Assembly: GCF_000955975.1 (NCBI RefSeq)
Contig: NZ_JYJF01000002.1
Span: 168,270 to 232,269 of the forward strand
Source of the DNA: Saccharothrix sp. ST-888
GTDB taxonomy: Bacteria > Actinomycetota > Actinomycetes > Streptomycetales > Streptomycetaceae
Length of the DNA: 64,000 nt
Direction of reading: 5' to 3'
Under the pieces are notes generated by a model that was not told where the DNA came from, ran no database searches, and worked only from the letters and a program-made list of their open reading frames with translations. Positions within the stretch are counted from its first letter, which is position 1. Every line of letters begins with the position of its first letter. Positions 16,586 through 25,537 of the stretch are shown in pieces. Position numbers and translations under genes: made by a program.

Positions 16586-18679
16586 GTGAGCGACACCACC
16601 GATCTGATGGGCGCGCGCCCGGACGCCGAGGCGTCGGACGCAGCCGCCGCCCCCGCGGCTCCGGCGCGGCGCCGTCGTACCGCTGCCGCGGGCCTGGACG
16701 GCCTGGTCCTGGCCGAGCTGCAGAAGCTCGCCTCGACCCTCGGAATCAGCGGTACCGGACGCATGCGCAAGAGCCAGCTGATCGAGGCCATCAAGGAGAA
16801 GAGCGGCGGGGACCCGCTGCTCGCCGGTGCCGCGGCCTCGGCCGCGCCGGCCGCCAAGCGGGCCGCCAAGGCCGCTCCCGCCGCTGCGGCCCCGGCCGCG
16901 GAGGAGGCGAAGCCGGTCCGCCGCACGCGGGCCGCCGCTGCCGCCACCGCCGAGCCGGCCGCCCAGATCGAGATCCCGGTCCAGGCCGCCGCCGAGACCA
17001 CGACCGCCCCCGCCAGGGCCGAGCGGACCCGTCGCCGGGCCACCTCGGCGGCCGGTGCGCCGACCGCCGAGGCCGCCGCCGCCGAGCCGACCGCCACCGT
17101 GGTCGCCGAGGCCAAGGCCGAGACCCGGACCGAGCCCCGCACCGACGGCAAGCCCGCCGAGGGCCGCGGCTTCGACGCCGAGGCGCGCACCGACACCCGT
17201 CGCGACCGCCGTGAGCGCCGTGACCGCCGTGACGGCGAGCGCCCGGAGGCCGGAGAGGCCCAGGCCGGGCAGGACGGCGACGGCCGCGAGTCGCGCCGTG
17301 AGCGCCGCAGCCGCCGGGACCGCCGTGAGGGCGGCCAGCCGGCGCAGCCGCAGGGCCAGCAGGCCGTGCAGGACGGCGGCCAGGGCCGTCAGCCCGCCGC
17401 CCAGCCCGCCCAGCAGGGCGGCTTCGAGGACGACGAGTTCGGCGACGGCCGTCGTGGCCGCCGCGGGCGCTACCGCGACCGCCGTGGCCGTGGCCGCCGC
17501 GAGGGCTTCGAGGGTGGTACCCCGGAGCCGCAGATCGGCGACGACGACGTCCTGATCCCGGTCGCGGGCATCCTGGACATCCTCGACAACTACGCGTTCG
17601 TCCGGACCTCCGGCTACCTGCCGGGCCAGAACGACGTCTACGTCTCGCTCGCCCAGGTCCGCAAGCACGGCCTGCGCAAGGGTGACGCCATCACCGGTGC
17701 GGTGCGCCAGCCGCGCGACGGTGAGCGCCGGGAGAAGTTCAACGCCATGGTGCGGCTGGACTCGGTCAACGGCATGGACCCGGACAGCGGCCGCAACCGC
17801 CCCGAGTTCGGCAAGCTGACGCCGCTGTACCCGCAGGAGCGCCTGCGCCTGGAGACCGACCCGGGCGTCCTGACCACCCGCATCATCGACCTGGTGTCGC
17901 CGATCGGCAAGGGTCAGCGTGGTCTGATCGTCGCCCCGCCGAAGACCGGCAAGACGATGATCATGCAGGCGATCGCCAACGCGATCACCCACAACAACCC
18001 CGAGTGCCACCTGATGGTCGTCCTGGTGGACGAGCGTCCGGAAGAGGTCACCGACATGCAGCGGTCGGTGAAGGGCGAGGTCATCTCCTCGACCTTCGAC
18101 CGCCCGGCCGAGGACCACACCGTGGTCGCCGAGCTCGCCATCGAGCGTGCCAAGCGCCTGGTGGAGCTGGGCCACGACGTGGTGATCCTGCTGGACTCGA
18201 TCACCCGCCTGGGCCGCGCCTACAACCTGGCGGCGCCCGCCTCCGGCCGCATCCTGTCCGGTGGTGTCGACTCGACCGCGCTGTACCCGCCGAAGAAGTT
18301 CTTCGGTGCCGCGCGCAACATCGAGAACGGCGGCTCGCTCACCATCCTCGCCACGGCCCTCGTGGAGACCGGCTCCCGGGCCGACGAGGTGGTCTTCGAG
18401 GAGTTCAAGGGCACCGGCAACATGGAGCTCAAGCTCGACCGCAAGCTCTCGGACAAGCGCATCTTCCCGGCCGTCGACGTCGACGCGTCCTCCACCCGCA
18501 AGGAGGAGATCCTGCTGGGCAACGAGGAGTTGGCCATCACCTGGAAGCTCCGCCGGGTGCTGCACGCGCTCGACTCGCAGCAGGCGATCGAGCTGCTGCT
18601 GGACAAGATGAAGCAGACCAAGAGCAACGCCGAGTTCCTGATGCAGATCGCCAAGACCACGCCGGGCTCCGGCGACTGA
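16586..18679 (+). CDS. rho: Transcription termination factor Rho
   Basis: Rho is the hexameric RNA helicase that ends untranslated transcripts. The protein is 697 residues, far longer than the 419 of E. coli. A Rho_N fold lies at about 35-75 (LAELQKLASTLGISGTGRMRKSQLIEAI). A low-complexity insert spans about 80-310, first Ala/Glu-rich and then full of Arg/Asp/Gly (RRDRRERRDRRDGE, GRRGRRGRYRDRRGRGRREG). The RNA-binding cold-shock domain follows from about 320. The ATPase has Walker A APPKTGKT near 450 and LLDSITRLGRAYN. Start GTG 16586 follows GGGAAGGA. Such inserts are usual in actinobacterial Rho and bind structured GC-rich RNA. Confidence 0.96.
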   Translation: MSDTTDLMGARPDAEASDAAAAPAAPARRRRTAAAGLDGLVLAELQKLASTLGISGTGRMRKSQLIEAIKEKSGGDPLLAGAAASAAPAAKRAAKAAPAAAAPAAEEAKPVRRTRAAAAATAEPAAQIEIPVQAAAETTTAPARAERTRRRATSAAGAPTAEAAAAEPTATVVAEAKAETRTEPRTDGKPAEGRGFDAEARTDTRRDRRERRDRRDGERPEAGEAQAGQDGDGRESRRERRSRRDRREGGQPAQPQGQQAVQDGGQGRQPAAQPAQQGGFEDDEFGDGRRGRRGRYRDRRGRGRREGFEGGTPEPQIGDDDVLIPVAGILDILDNYAFVRTSGYLPGQNDVYVSLAQVRKHGLRKGDAITGAVRQPRDGERREKFNAMVRLDSVNGMDPDSGRNRPEFGKLTPLYPQERLRLETDPGVLTTRIIDLVSPIGKGQRGLIVAPPKTGKTMIMQAIANAITHNNPECHLMVVLVDERPEEVTDMQRSVKGEVISSTFDRPAEDHTVVAELAIERAKRLVELGHDVVILLDSITRLGRAYNLAAPASGRILSGGVDSTALYPPKKFFGAARNIENGGSLTILATALVETGSRADEVVFEEFKGTGNMELKLDRKLSDKRIFPAVDVDASSTRKEEILLGNEELAITWKLRRVLHALDSQQAIELLLDKMKQTKSNAEFLMQIAKTTPGSGD

Positions 18680-18694
18680 CGATCCGTTCGACAC

Positions 18695-18728
18695 GAGCCC
18701 CGGACCGCACTGGCGGTCCGGGGCTCGC
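18695..18728 (+). terminator. Strong hairpin after rho
   Basis: CGAGCCCCGGACCGC (18695-18709) pairs with GCGGTCCGGGGCTCG (18714-18728), a 15-bp perfect stem with loop ACTG, 15 bp after the rho stop. Confidence 0.8.
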
Positions 18729-18818
18729 CCGCGTTCTAAGGAGAACTTAAGAGAAAGGCTTATCAGCCTCTGCTTCGCTTATGCTCGAAATGACTGCAGT
18801 CAAGGAGCGGGGGGCGAT

Positions 18819-19916
18819 ATGGCCGACCACCGGAAGAATCGCGGGCGGCGCGGCAGATGGCTGCGGATCGCCCTGTTCACATTGGCCGGTCTGCTCGTTC
18901 TGGGCGGCGGGGCCGCCGGATATGCGTACTGGCGGCTGAACCACAACATCACGGGCGTGGACATCAACGCCCAGCTCGGCACCGCCCGTCCGCCCGCGGC
19001 CACCGACGGCTCGTTCAACGTTCTGGTGCTGGGCTCGGATTCGCGCAGCGGCAACAACGGCAGCCTGGCCGGCGGCGACACCGACGGCACCGCGCGTTCG
19101 GACACCGCGATGGTCGTGCACGTCAACCAGAGCCATACCGCGGCCAGTGTGGTCAGCATTCCCCGGGACACTCTGGTGGCCCGTCCCGAATGCCTTACCA
19201 CCAGCGGGAAAACCGTTCCCGCAGTGAAGAGCGCGATGTACAACTCCGCCTTCGAGACCGGCGGTCCAGCCTGTGCGGTGAAGACCACCGAACGGCTGAC
19301 CGGGCTGCGGATGGATCATTTCGTGGAGATCGACTTCTCCGGTTTCGCGAATTTCATAGACGCGATCGGCGGGGTGGACGTGACCACCACGGTGAACATC
19401 AAGGACAAGGACAGCGGCCTCGACCTCGCGGCCGGCGACCACCACCTGGGCGGTGACCAGGCGCTCGCCTTCGTCCGTACCCGGCACGGTGTCGGCGACG
19501 GCAGCGACCTGGGCCGGATCGAGCTGCAGAAGCAGATGGTGAAGTCGATCATGGCGCAGGCCAGCAGCATCGGGCTGACCTCCAACCCCACCAAGCTCTG
19601 GTCGGTGGCCGACCGCCTCACCCGGAGCATCACCACCGACTCCGACCTGGCCTCGGTCAACTCGCTGGTCGGGATGGCCGACACCCTCAAGAAGCTCGGC
19701 CCGAACGATCTGACGATGGTCACCCTGCCGGTGGGCACGGCGCCCGGCGACCCGAACCGGGTGATACCGCAGCAGCCGCAGGCCGACCGGCTGTGGGCGG
19801 CCCTCAAGTCCGACCAGGCCGTACCGCACTCCATCGTGAGCTCGCAGCCCGCCAACCCGGCCGGCGCGGGTGCGGGCGGCACGGCGGGCAGCGGGACGAG
19901 CAGCGGGACGGGCTGA
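18819..19916 (+). CDS. LCP (LytR-CpsA-Psr) family protein
   Basis: LCP proteins transfer wall glycopolymers from their lipid carrier to peptidoglycan on the outer face of the membrane. The 365-residue protein has a short basic cytoplasmic start (MADHRKNRGRRGR), one membrane helix at about 14-38, and an LCP catalytic domain at about 65-290. The domain contains NVLVLGSDSRSG, SDTAMVVHVN, VSIPRDTLV, FSGFANFIDAIGGVDV and ALAFVRTRHGVGDGSDLGRIELQKQ. The conserved Arg/Asp residues that bind the pyrophosphate are present. The C-terminal tail is Gly/Ser/Thr-rich. AAGGAG precedes the ATG. The lipid-linked sugar transferase at 25.5 kb acts at the start of the same kind of pathway. Confidence 0.92.
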   Translation: MADHRKNRGRRGRWLRIALFTLAGLLVLGGGAAGYAYWRLNHNITGVDINAQLGTARPPAATDGSFNVLVLGSDSRSGNNGSLAGGDTDGTARSDTAMVVHVNQSHTAASVVSIPRDTLVARPECLTTSGKTVPAVKSAMYNSAFETGGPACAVKTTERLTGLRMDHFVEIDFSGFANFIDAIGGVDVTTTVNIKDKDSGLDLAAGDHHLGGDQALAFVRTRHGVGDGSDLGRIELQKQMVKSIMAQASSIGLTSNPTKLWSVADRLTRSITTDSDLASVNSLVGMADTLKKLGPNDLTMVTLPVGTAPGDPNRVIPQQPQADRLWAALKSDQAVPHSIVSSQPANPAGAGAGGTAGSGTSSGTG

Positions 19917-20049
19917 GCCGCGGAATAAGCGGGGACGCAACTCGGTTTGGGAAGAAGCGGTCGGTCCTGGCAGACTGGTCCGTCGGTCCCGGTTCACGAG
20001 CAGCGCCCTGCTGCCGACCCGGTGCCCTCCCGAACACTAGGAGAACCCC

Positions 20050-20271
20050 TTGAAGCCCAACGTTCACCCCGAGTACGTGCTCACCAAGGTGACCTGCACC
20101 TGTGGCGCCGAGTTCACCACCCGGTCCACCGAGACCAGTGGCGAGATCCGCGCCGAGGTCTGCTCGCAGTGCCACCCGTTCTACACCGGCAAGCAGAAGA
20201 TCCTCGACACCGGTGGCCGCGTGGCCCGCTTCGAGGCCCGCTTCGGCAAGCAGCACAGCGCGAAGGCCTAG
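20050..20271 (+). CDS. rpmE: 50S ribosomal protein L31 (zinc-binding form)
   Basis: This 73-residue large-subunit protein starts at TTG 20050 (KPNVHPEYVLTKVTCTCGAEF) behind CTAGGAG. Cysteines in VTCTCG and VCSQCHPFYTGKQK form the zinc site of the C+ type L31, which Streptomyces replaces with a zinc-free paralogue when zinc is scarce. No Zur box was recognised upstream, so it is probably the constitutive copy. It is followed by prfA after a hairpin. Confidence 0.95.
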   Translation: MKPNVHPEYVLTKVTCTCGAEFTTRSTETSGEIRAEVCSQCHPFYTGKQKILDTGGRVARFEARFGKQHSAKA

Positions 20272-20278
20272 CGCTCAC

Positions 20279-20335
20279 ACGGCGCCGGTCTCTGGCGTCC
20301 CCGTACACGGCGGGGGCGTCCGGGGTCGGCGCCGT
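20279..20335 (+). terminator. Hairpin between rpmE and prfA
   Basis: ACGGCGCCG (20279-20287) pairs with CGGCGCCGT (20327-20335) over a 39-nt G/C-rich loop that can fold further (CCCCG with CGGGG). The large loop makes it a weak terminator or an mRNA stabiliser. Confidence 0.4.
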
Positions 20336-20410
20336 TCGTGTCTCTCCTCCGCAGCCGTCACCCGCGCCCACCCACGGCAGGCGCGTCTCTCACGGAAGTA
20401 GGCCCATCCC

Positions 20411-21487
<1,077 letters not shown>

Positions 21488-21507
21488 GTACCTAAGGGGT
21501 CGGTCGG

Positions 21508-22374
21508 ATGAACCTGCTGCTCGCCGAGGTGGCCCAGGCCACCCAGCGGTTGGCCGCGGCCGGTGTGCCGTCGCCGCGCTTCGACGCGGAAGAGCTCGCG
21601 GCGTACATCCACAACGTCAAGCGCAGCCAGCTGCACACAGTCAAGGACGCCGACTTCGACGCCCGGTACTGGGAGGCGATCTCGCGCCGTGAGGCCCGTG
21701 AGCCACTGCAGCACATCACCGGGCGGGCGTTCTTCCGCTACCTCGAACTGGAGGTCGGCCCCGGGGTGTTCGTACCCCGGCCGGAGACCGAGACGGTCGT
21801 CGAGTGGGCCATAAACGCGGTCCGTGACATGGACGTCGCCGAGCCGCTGGTGGTCGACCTGTGCACCGGCTCCGGCGCGATCGCGCTGGCGCTCGCCCAG
21901 GAGCTGCCGCGCTCCACCGTGCACGCCTTCGAACTGGACGAACGCGCGCTGGAGTACACCCGCCGCAACATCGAGGCCAGTTCCGACCGGGCCCGGGTTA
22001 CCCTGCACGCCGGGGACGCCACCCGGGCCTTCGAGGACGACCGCTCCTGGGACGGCCGCTTCGACCTGGTGATCAGCAACCCGCCGTACATCCCGCTCAC
22101 CGAGTGGGAGTACGTCGCACCGGAGGCCCGCGACCACGACCCGCAGCTGGCGCTGTTCTCCGGGGAGGACGGGCTGGAGACCATCCGCGGCATCGAACGG
22201 GTCGCGGCCCGGCTGCTGCGGCCCGGTGGCGCCGTCGTCATCGAGCACGCCGACACCCAGGGCGGGCAGGTGCCGTGGATCTTCAACGAGGAAGCCGGCT
22301 GGACGGACGCGGCCGACCACCGCGACCTCAACAACCGGCCGCGCTTCACAACCGCCCGAAGGGCGTCGTTGTGA
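21508..22374 (+). CDS. prmC: Release factor glutamine methyltransferase
   Basis: PrmC (HemK) methylates the GGQ glutamine of release factors with S-adenosylmethionine. The 288-residue protein has the N-terminal helical domain to about residue 80 and a Rossmann methyltransferase domain. FVPRPETE opens the domain, VVDLCTGSGAIALALA binds SAM, and NPPYIP is the catalytic motif that holds the target Gln. It follows prfA by 20 bp. The last seven codons and stop are also the first 24 bases of a 42-bp tandem repeat unit, so the gene end has been copied twice downstream. Confidence 0.95.
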   Translation: MNLLLAEVAQATQRLAAAGVPSPRFDAEELAAYIHNVKRSQLHTVKDADFDARYWEAISRREAREPLQHITGRAFFRYLELEVGPGVFVPRPETETVVEWAINAVRDMDVAEPLVVDLCTGSGAIALALAQELPRSTVHAFELDERALEYTRRNIEASSDRARVTLHAGDATRAFEDDRSWDGRFDLVISNPPYIPLTEWEYVAPEARDHDPQLALFSGEDGLETIRGIERVAARLLRPGGAVVIEHADTQGGQVPWIFNEEAGWTDAADHRDLNNRPRFTTARRASL

Positions 22375-22476
22375 ACGGTCGAGCAGAGTACGACCGCCCG
22401 AAGGGCGTCGTTGTGAACGGTCGAGCAGAGTACGACCGCCCGAAGGGCGTCGTTGTGAACGGTCGAGCAGAGTACG
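22351..22476. repeat. Three exact 42-bp tandem repeats at the prmC 3' end
   Basis: Three units begin at 22351, 22393 and 22435 and appear identical. A fourth begins ACCGC at 22477 and then diverges. Bases 1-24 of unit one are the prmC C-terminal codons and stop. Each unit contains the hairpin CGCCCGAAGGGCG and a looser GACCG/CGGTC pairing. The length is a multiple of three. There are no spacers, so it is a tandem duplication and not a CRISPR. Confidence 0.95.
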
Positions 22477-22563
22477 ACCGCGCGGGGGTGCCGCTGTGAG
22501 CCGCCGAGCGCAGAAGCATGTTGTCCGGACTGACCTGAGCCATCTTGGAAGGGGACCGTACCG

Positions 22564-23211
22564 ATGAGCCGCCGATACGACTGTGCCGATGCCGGGGACC
22601 GCGCCACGGGCCTGCGTGAGGCCGCCTCGGCGATTCGCCGCGGCGAGCTCGTCGTGCTGCCCACGGACACCCTGTACGGCATCGGTGCCGACGCCTTCAG
22701 TCCGGAGGCCGTGGGGGGCCTGCTGGCCGCCAAGGGCCGGGGCCGCAACATGCCCTCGCCGGTGCTGGTCGGCTCGCCGACCACCCTGCACGGTCTGGTC
22801 ACCGACTTCTCCGAGCAGGCCTGGGAGCTGGTCGACGCGTTCTGGCCGGGCGGTCTGACCCTGGTCGCCAAGCACCAGCCCTCGCTGCGCTGGGACCTCG
22901 GTGAGACCCGGGGCACCGTGGCGGTCCGGATGCCGCTGCACCCGGTCGCCATCGAGCTGCTCAACAGCACCGGCCCGCTGGCCGTCTCCAGCGCCAACAA
23001 GAGCGGCAGTCCGGCCCCCGCCACCTGCGACGACGCCTTCGCCCAGCTCGGCGAGTCGGTCGCGGTCTACCTGGACGGCGGCACGGCCGACCACGCCACC
23101 GCCTCCACCATCGTGGACGTCACGGGCAAGGTCCCGGTCCTGCTGCGGGCGGGCGCGGTCAGCGTCGAGCAGCTGAGGGAGGTCGTTCCGGACCTGGAGG
23201 CCGGCAGTTGA
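22564..23211 (+). CDS. tsaC: L-threonylcarbamoyladenylate synthase (TsaC/YwlC type)
   Basis: This enzyme makes threonylcarbamoyl-AMP from threonine, bicarbonate and ATP, the first step to the t6A37 modification of ANN-decoding tRNAs. The 215-residue protein is the YrdC domain without the extra Sua5 domain. GELVVLPTDTLYGIGADAF carries the conserved substrate-site motif, followed by KGRGRNMPSPVLV, WPGGLTLV and LAVSSANKSGSPAP. GGAAGGGGA precedes the ATG at 22564. Its stop overlaps the TTG start of the phosphatase gene (TTGA), so the two are translationally coupled. Confidence 0.94.
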   Translation: MSRRYDCADAGDRATGLREAASAIRRGELVVLPTDTLYGIGADAFSPEAVGGLLAAKGRGRNMPSPVLVGSPTTLHGLVTDFSEQAWELVDAFWPGGLTLVAKHQPSLRWDLGETRGTVAVRMPLHPVAIELLNSTGPLAVSSANKSGSPAPATCDDAFAQLGESVAVYLDGGTADHATASTIVDVTGKVPVLLRAGAVSVEQLREVVPDLEAGS

Positions 23212-23900
23212 CGGCGGCCTCACTGCGCGGTGCCGGCCCGGCCTCCGGCATACCCGAGTTCCCGGGGTTCCTCACCATCTCGCCCCGGCCGCTGGACACC
23301 TTCCGGATCCTGTTCGTCTGCACCGGCAACATCTGCCGGTCGCCGATCGCCGAGCGGCTGACCAGGCACGAACTGGACGTCCGGCTGCGCGGCGCCGCCG
23401 TCGGCCGGATCGTGGTCGAGAGCGCCGGTACCTGGGGCCACGAGGGTGCGCCGATGGAGGCCCATGCGGCGACGGTGCTCGACGAGTACGGCGCGGACAG
23501 CGCGGACTTCGTCGGCCGTGAGCTGCTGGACGAGCACGTGGTCGAAGCCGACCTGGTGCTCACCGCCACCCTGGACCACCGGGCGCAGGTCATCTCGATG
23601 GGCCACACGGCCGGGCTGCGGACCTTCACCCTGAAGGAGTTCACCCGGTTGGTACGGCGGATCGACCCGAGCACGCTGCCGGATCCCCGGACGGGCGCGG
23701 ACGTCACCCAGCGGGCCCGTGCGCTGGTCCGCTCGGCGGCCGCGCTGCGCGGCTGGCTGCTCGCCGCCTCCCCGGAGGCGGACGAGGTGCACGATCCCTA
23801 CGGCGCGCCGATCGGGATGTTCCGCAACTGCGGCGAGGAGATATTCGACGCCCTCGAACCCGTTGTCACCGCCCTGACCGGCGTCTCCGGACACCACTGA
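23208..23900 (+). CDS. Low-molecular-weight protein tyrosine phosphatase
   Basis: The 230-residue protein has the LMW-PTP loop near residues 37-47: FVCTGNICRSPIAERL, with catalytic Cys and Arg in C-x5-R. The expected general-acid Asp lies in STLPDPRTGADV. About 35 residues before the loop are extra relative to the family and may show that a later start is used. TTG 23208 overlaps the tsaC stop, which favours coupling. In Streptomyces such phosphatases are linked to exopolysaccharide and secondary metabolism. The placement next to wecA suggests a cell-envelope link, but this is inference. Confidence 0.9.
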   Translation: MTAASLRGAGPASGIPEFPGFLTISPRPLDTFRILFVCTGNICRSPIAERLTRHELDVRLRGAAVGRIVVESAGTWGHEGAPMEAHAATVLDEYGADSADFVGRELLDEHVVEADLVLTATLDHRAQVISMGHTAGLRTFTLKEFTRLVRRIDPSTLPDPRTGADVTQRARALVRSAAALRGWLLAASPEADEVHDPYGAPIGMFRNCGEEIFDALEPVVTALTGVSGHH

Positions 23901-24103
23901 GCCGCTCGGCCGGGCCGAGTGGGTCCGGCGTGCCCGGCAGGCTCCCGGTGGGGCGGTGCACCCCGGCCTTGGACCGGCTCGCCCGGTCATCCGGAGTGCG
24001 GTGCCGACCGCGTGTGGAGTAGTGGGTTCGCGTCGGCGGGCCTGGAGCGGGGCGCCGTCCTACGCTGGAGGGAGTCCGCCCGCCGCTGCCCGGGAGCCCC
24101 GCC

Positions 24104-25363
24104 ATGACCGTCACCGACGCCCCACAGGTGCACTGGGAAGCCGCAGCGGCCCTGCGGCAGGCCGATCCCCAGCTGGCCGATCTGCTGGCCGCCGAGGCCA
24201 CCCGCCGGTCCGAGAGCCTGCAACTGCTGGCGGGGGAGAACGTCACCAGCCCGGCGGTGCTGTCGGCGCTGACCGGGCCGCTGATCGACAAGTACGCCGA
24301 GGGCTATCCCGGGCGCCGTCACCACGCGGGCTGTGCGCTGGCGGACGCCGCCGAGCTGCTGGCGATCGACCGGGCCAGCCGGCTGTTCGCCGCCGAGCAC
24401 GCCAACGTCCAGCCCAGGTCGGGGACTTCGGCGATGCTCGCGGCCTATGCGGCGCTGCTGCGGCCCGGCGACGCGGTGCTGGCGATGTCCTTGCAGCACG
24501 GCGGCCACCTGAGCTGCGGCTCACGGGCGAACTTCTCCGGTCGCTGGTTCGACTTCATCGGCTACGGCGTCCGCGAGGACGATCAGTTGATCGACTTCGA
24601 CCAGGTGCGCGAGCTGGCCAGGCTGCACCGGCCGAAGGCGATCATCGCGGGCGGCATCTCCTACCCCAGACACCTGGACTGGCCCGAGTTCCGGAAGATC
24701 GCGGACGAGGTGGACGCCTACCTGATCGCCTCCGTCGCCCAGGTGACCGGTCTGATCGCCGGGGGAGCGGCGCCCTCCCCGGTGCCGTACGCGGATGTGA
24801 CCGTCGCCGCCACGCACAAGCTGCTCCGCGGCCCGCGCGGCGGACTGCTGCTCTGCTCGGCCGAGTTGGCCGAGCGGGTGGACCGCGCGGTGTTCCCGTT
24901 CAGCCAGGGCGGGGCGGCGATGAACGAGGTGGCGGGCAAGGCGGTGGCCTTCGCCGAAGCCGGGACCCCGGCGTTCGGGGCGTACCTGCGCCGCGCGGTG
25001 GACGGTGCCCGTACCCTGGCAGAGGCGCTGGCGGCCACCGGCGCCCGGCTGCTGACCGGTGGCACCGACACCCATCTGGTGACCGCCGACGTCAGTCCGC
25101 TGGGCCTGACCGGCCGCGAGGCCGAGCAGCGCTGCGCCGCGGCCGGGCTGATGCTCGGCAAGTGCGCACTGCCGTACGACCCGGCCCCCGTCGCGGACGG
25201 TTCCGGGATCCGGCTGGGCACCGGTGCGCTGGCCGCCCAGGGTCTGGGCGAGAGCGCTTTCGCCGAGGTCGGGACGTTGATCGGGCGCCTGCTGACCGAG
25301 GGCCCCGACCCTCGGATCGGCGAACGGGTGCGGCAGCTGGCAGCGGCCCTCGGGGGGCGCTGA
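24104..25363 (+). CDS. Serine hydroxymethyltransferase-like protein with altered active site
   Basis: The 419-residue protein aligns along its length with GlyA (fold-type I PLP enzyme that interconverts serine and glycine with tetrahydrofolate). Retained: Glu in AGENVTS, YAEGYPG, the QHGGHL His that stacks on PLP, the Schiff-base Lys in ATHKLLRGPRGG, and Arg in SGIRLGTG. Changed: canonical VDMAHVAGL reads ASVAQVTGL, so the Asp that binds PLP N1 and the His that contacts O3' are Ser and Gln. The usual Tyr pair in KRYYGG is His-His (RRHHAG), and SGSQAN reads SGTSAM. It is probably a divergent paralogue with another reaction or role, not the housekeeping GlyA. Confidence 0.88.
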   Translation: MTVTDAPQVHWEAAAALRQADPQLADLLAAEATRRSESLQLLAGENVTSPAVLSALTGPLIDKYAEGYPGRRHHAGCALADAAELLAIDRASRLFAAEHANVQPRSGTSAMLAAYAALLRPGDAVLAMSLQHGGHLSCGSRANFSGRWFDFIGYGVREDDQLIDFDQVRELARLHRPKAIIAGGISYPRHLDWPEFRKIADEVDAYLIASVAQVTGLIAGGAAPSPVPYADVTVAATHKLLRGPRGGLLLCSAELAERVDRAVFPFSQGGAAMNEVAGKAVAFAEAGTPAFGAYLRRAVDGARTLAEALAATGARLLTGGTDTHLVTADVSPLGLTGREAEQRCAAAGLMLGKCALPYDPAPVADGSGIRLGTGALAAQGLGESAFAEVGTLIGRLLTEGPDPRIGERVRQLAAALGGR

Positions 25364-25414
25364 GCACCGCCTCGACGGAGTGTGCGAGGGGTAAATCGGC
25401 CGTAGGGCGAACCG

Positions 25415-25456
25415 CGGTGCACACGGCGCTCGTCCAACTCAATAAGGTGTGCACCG
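25415..25456. promoter_or_regulatory. Inverted repeat around a -10 box upstream of wecA
   Basis: CGGTGCACAC (25415-25424) and GTGTGCACCG (25447-25456) are perfect 10-bp arms separated by 22 bp. TAAGGT (25443-25448), a TANNNT -10 candidate, overlaps the right arm, so a regulator bound here would cover the promoter. A stem-loop role in RNA is the alternative. Confidence 0.5.
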
Positions 25457-25489
25457 TGGCGTCGCACCTCGAACCCCTGACAAGCACGG

Positions 25490-25506
25490 GAGTACCTTCG
25501 GTACTC
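25490..25506 (+). promoter_or_regulatory. Leader stem-loop before wecA
   Basis: GAGTACC (25490-25496) pairs with GGTACTC (25500-25506) around loop TTC, ending 31 bp before the GTG start. It may affect leader stability or translation. Confidence 0.35.
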
Positions 25507-25537
25507 GACCGTCGGACCGTCGCGCTGGAGGCCAGTG

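Noticed and set aside
16583..18694. 703-residue frame opposite rho
   Set aside because: It mirrors rho codons, with Gly/Leu/Arg runs and no motifs.
22351..22476. CRISPR array
   Set aside because: Units are contiguous and identical with no spacers, and no cas genes are near.
22346..22543. Minus-strand 65-residue frame with three SYSARPFTTTPFGR repeats
   Set aside because: It exists only because the 42-bp repeat is stop-free in that frame. It lacks a ribosome site and family likeness.
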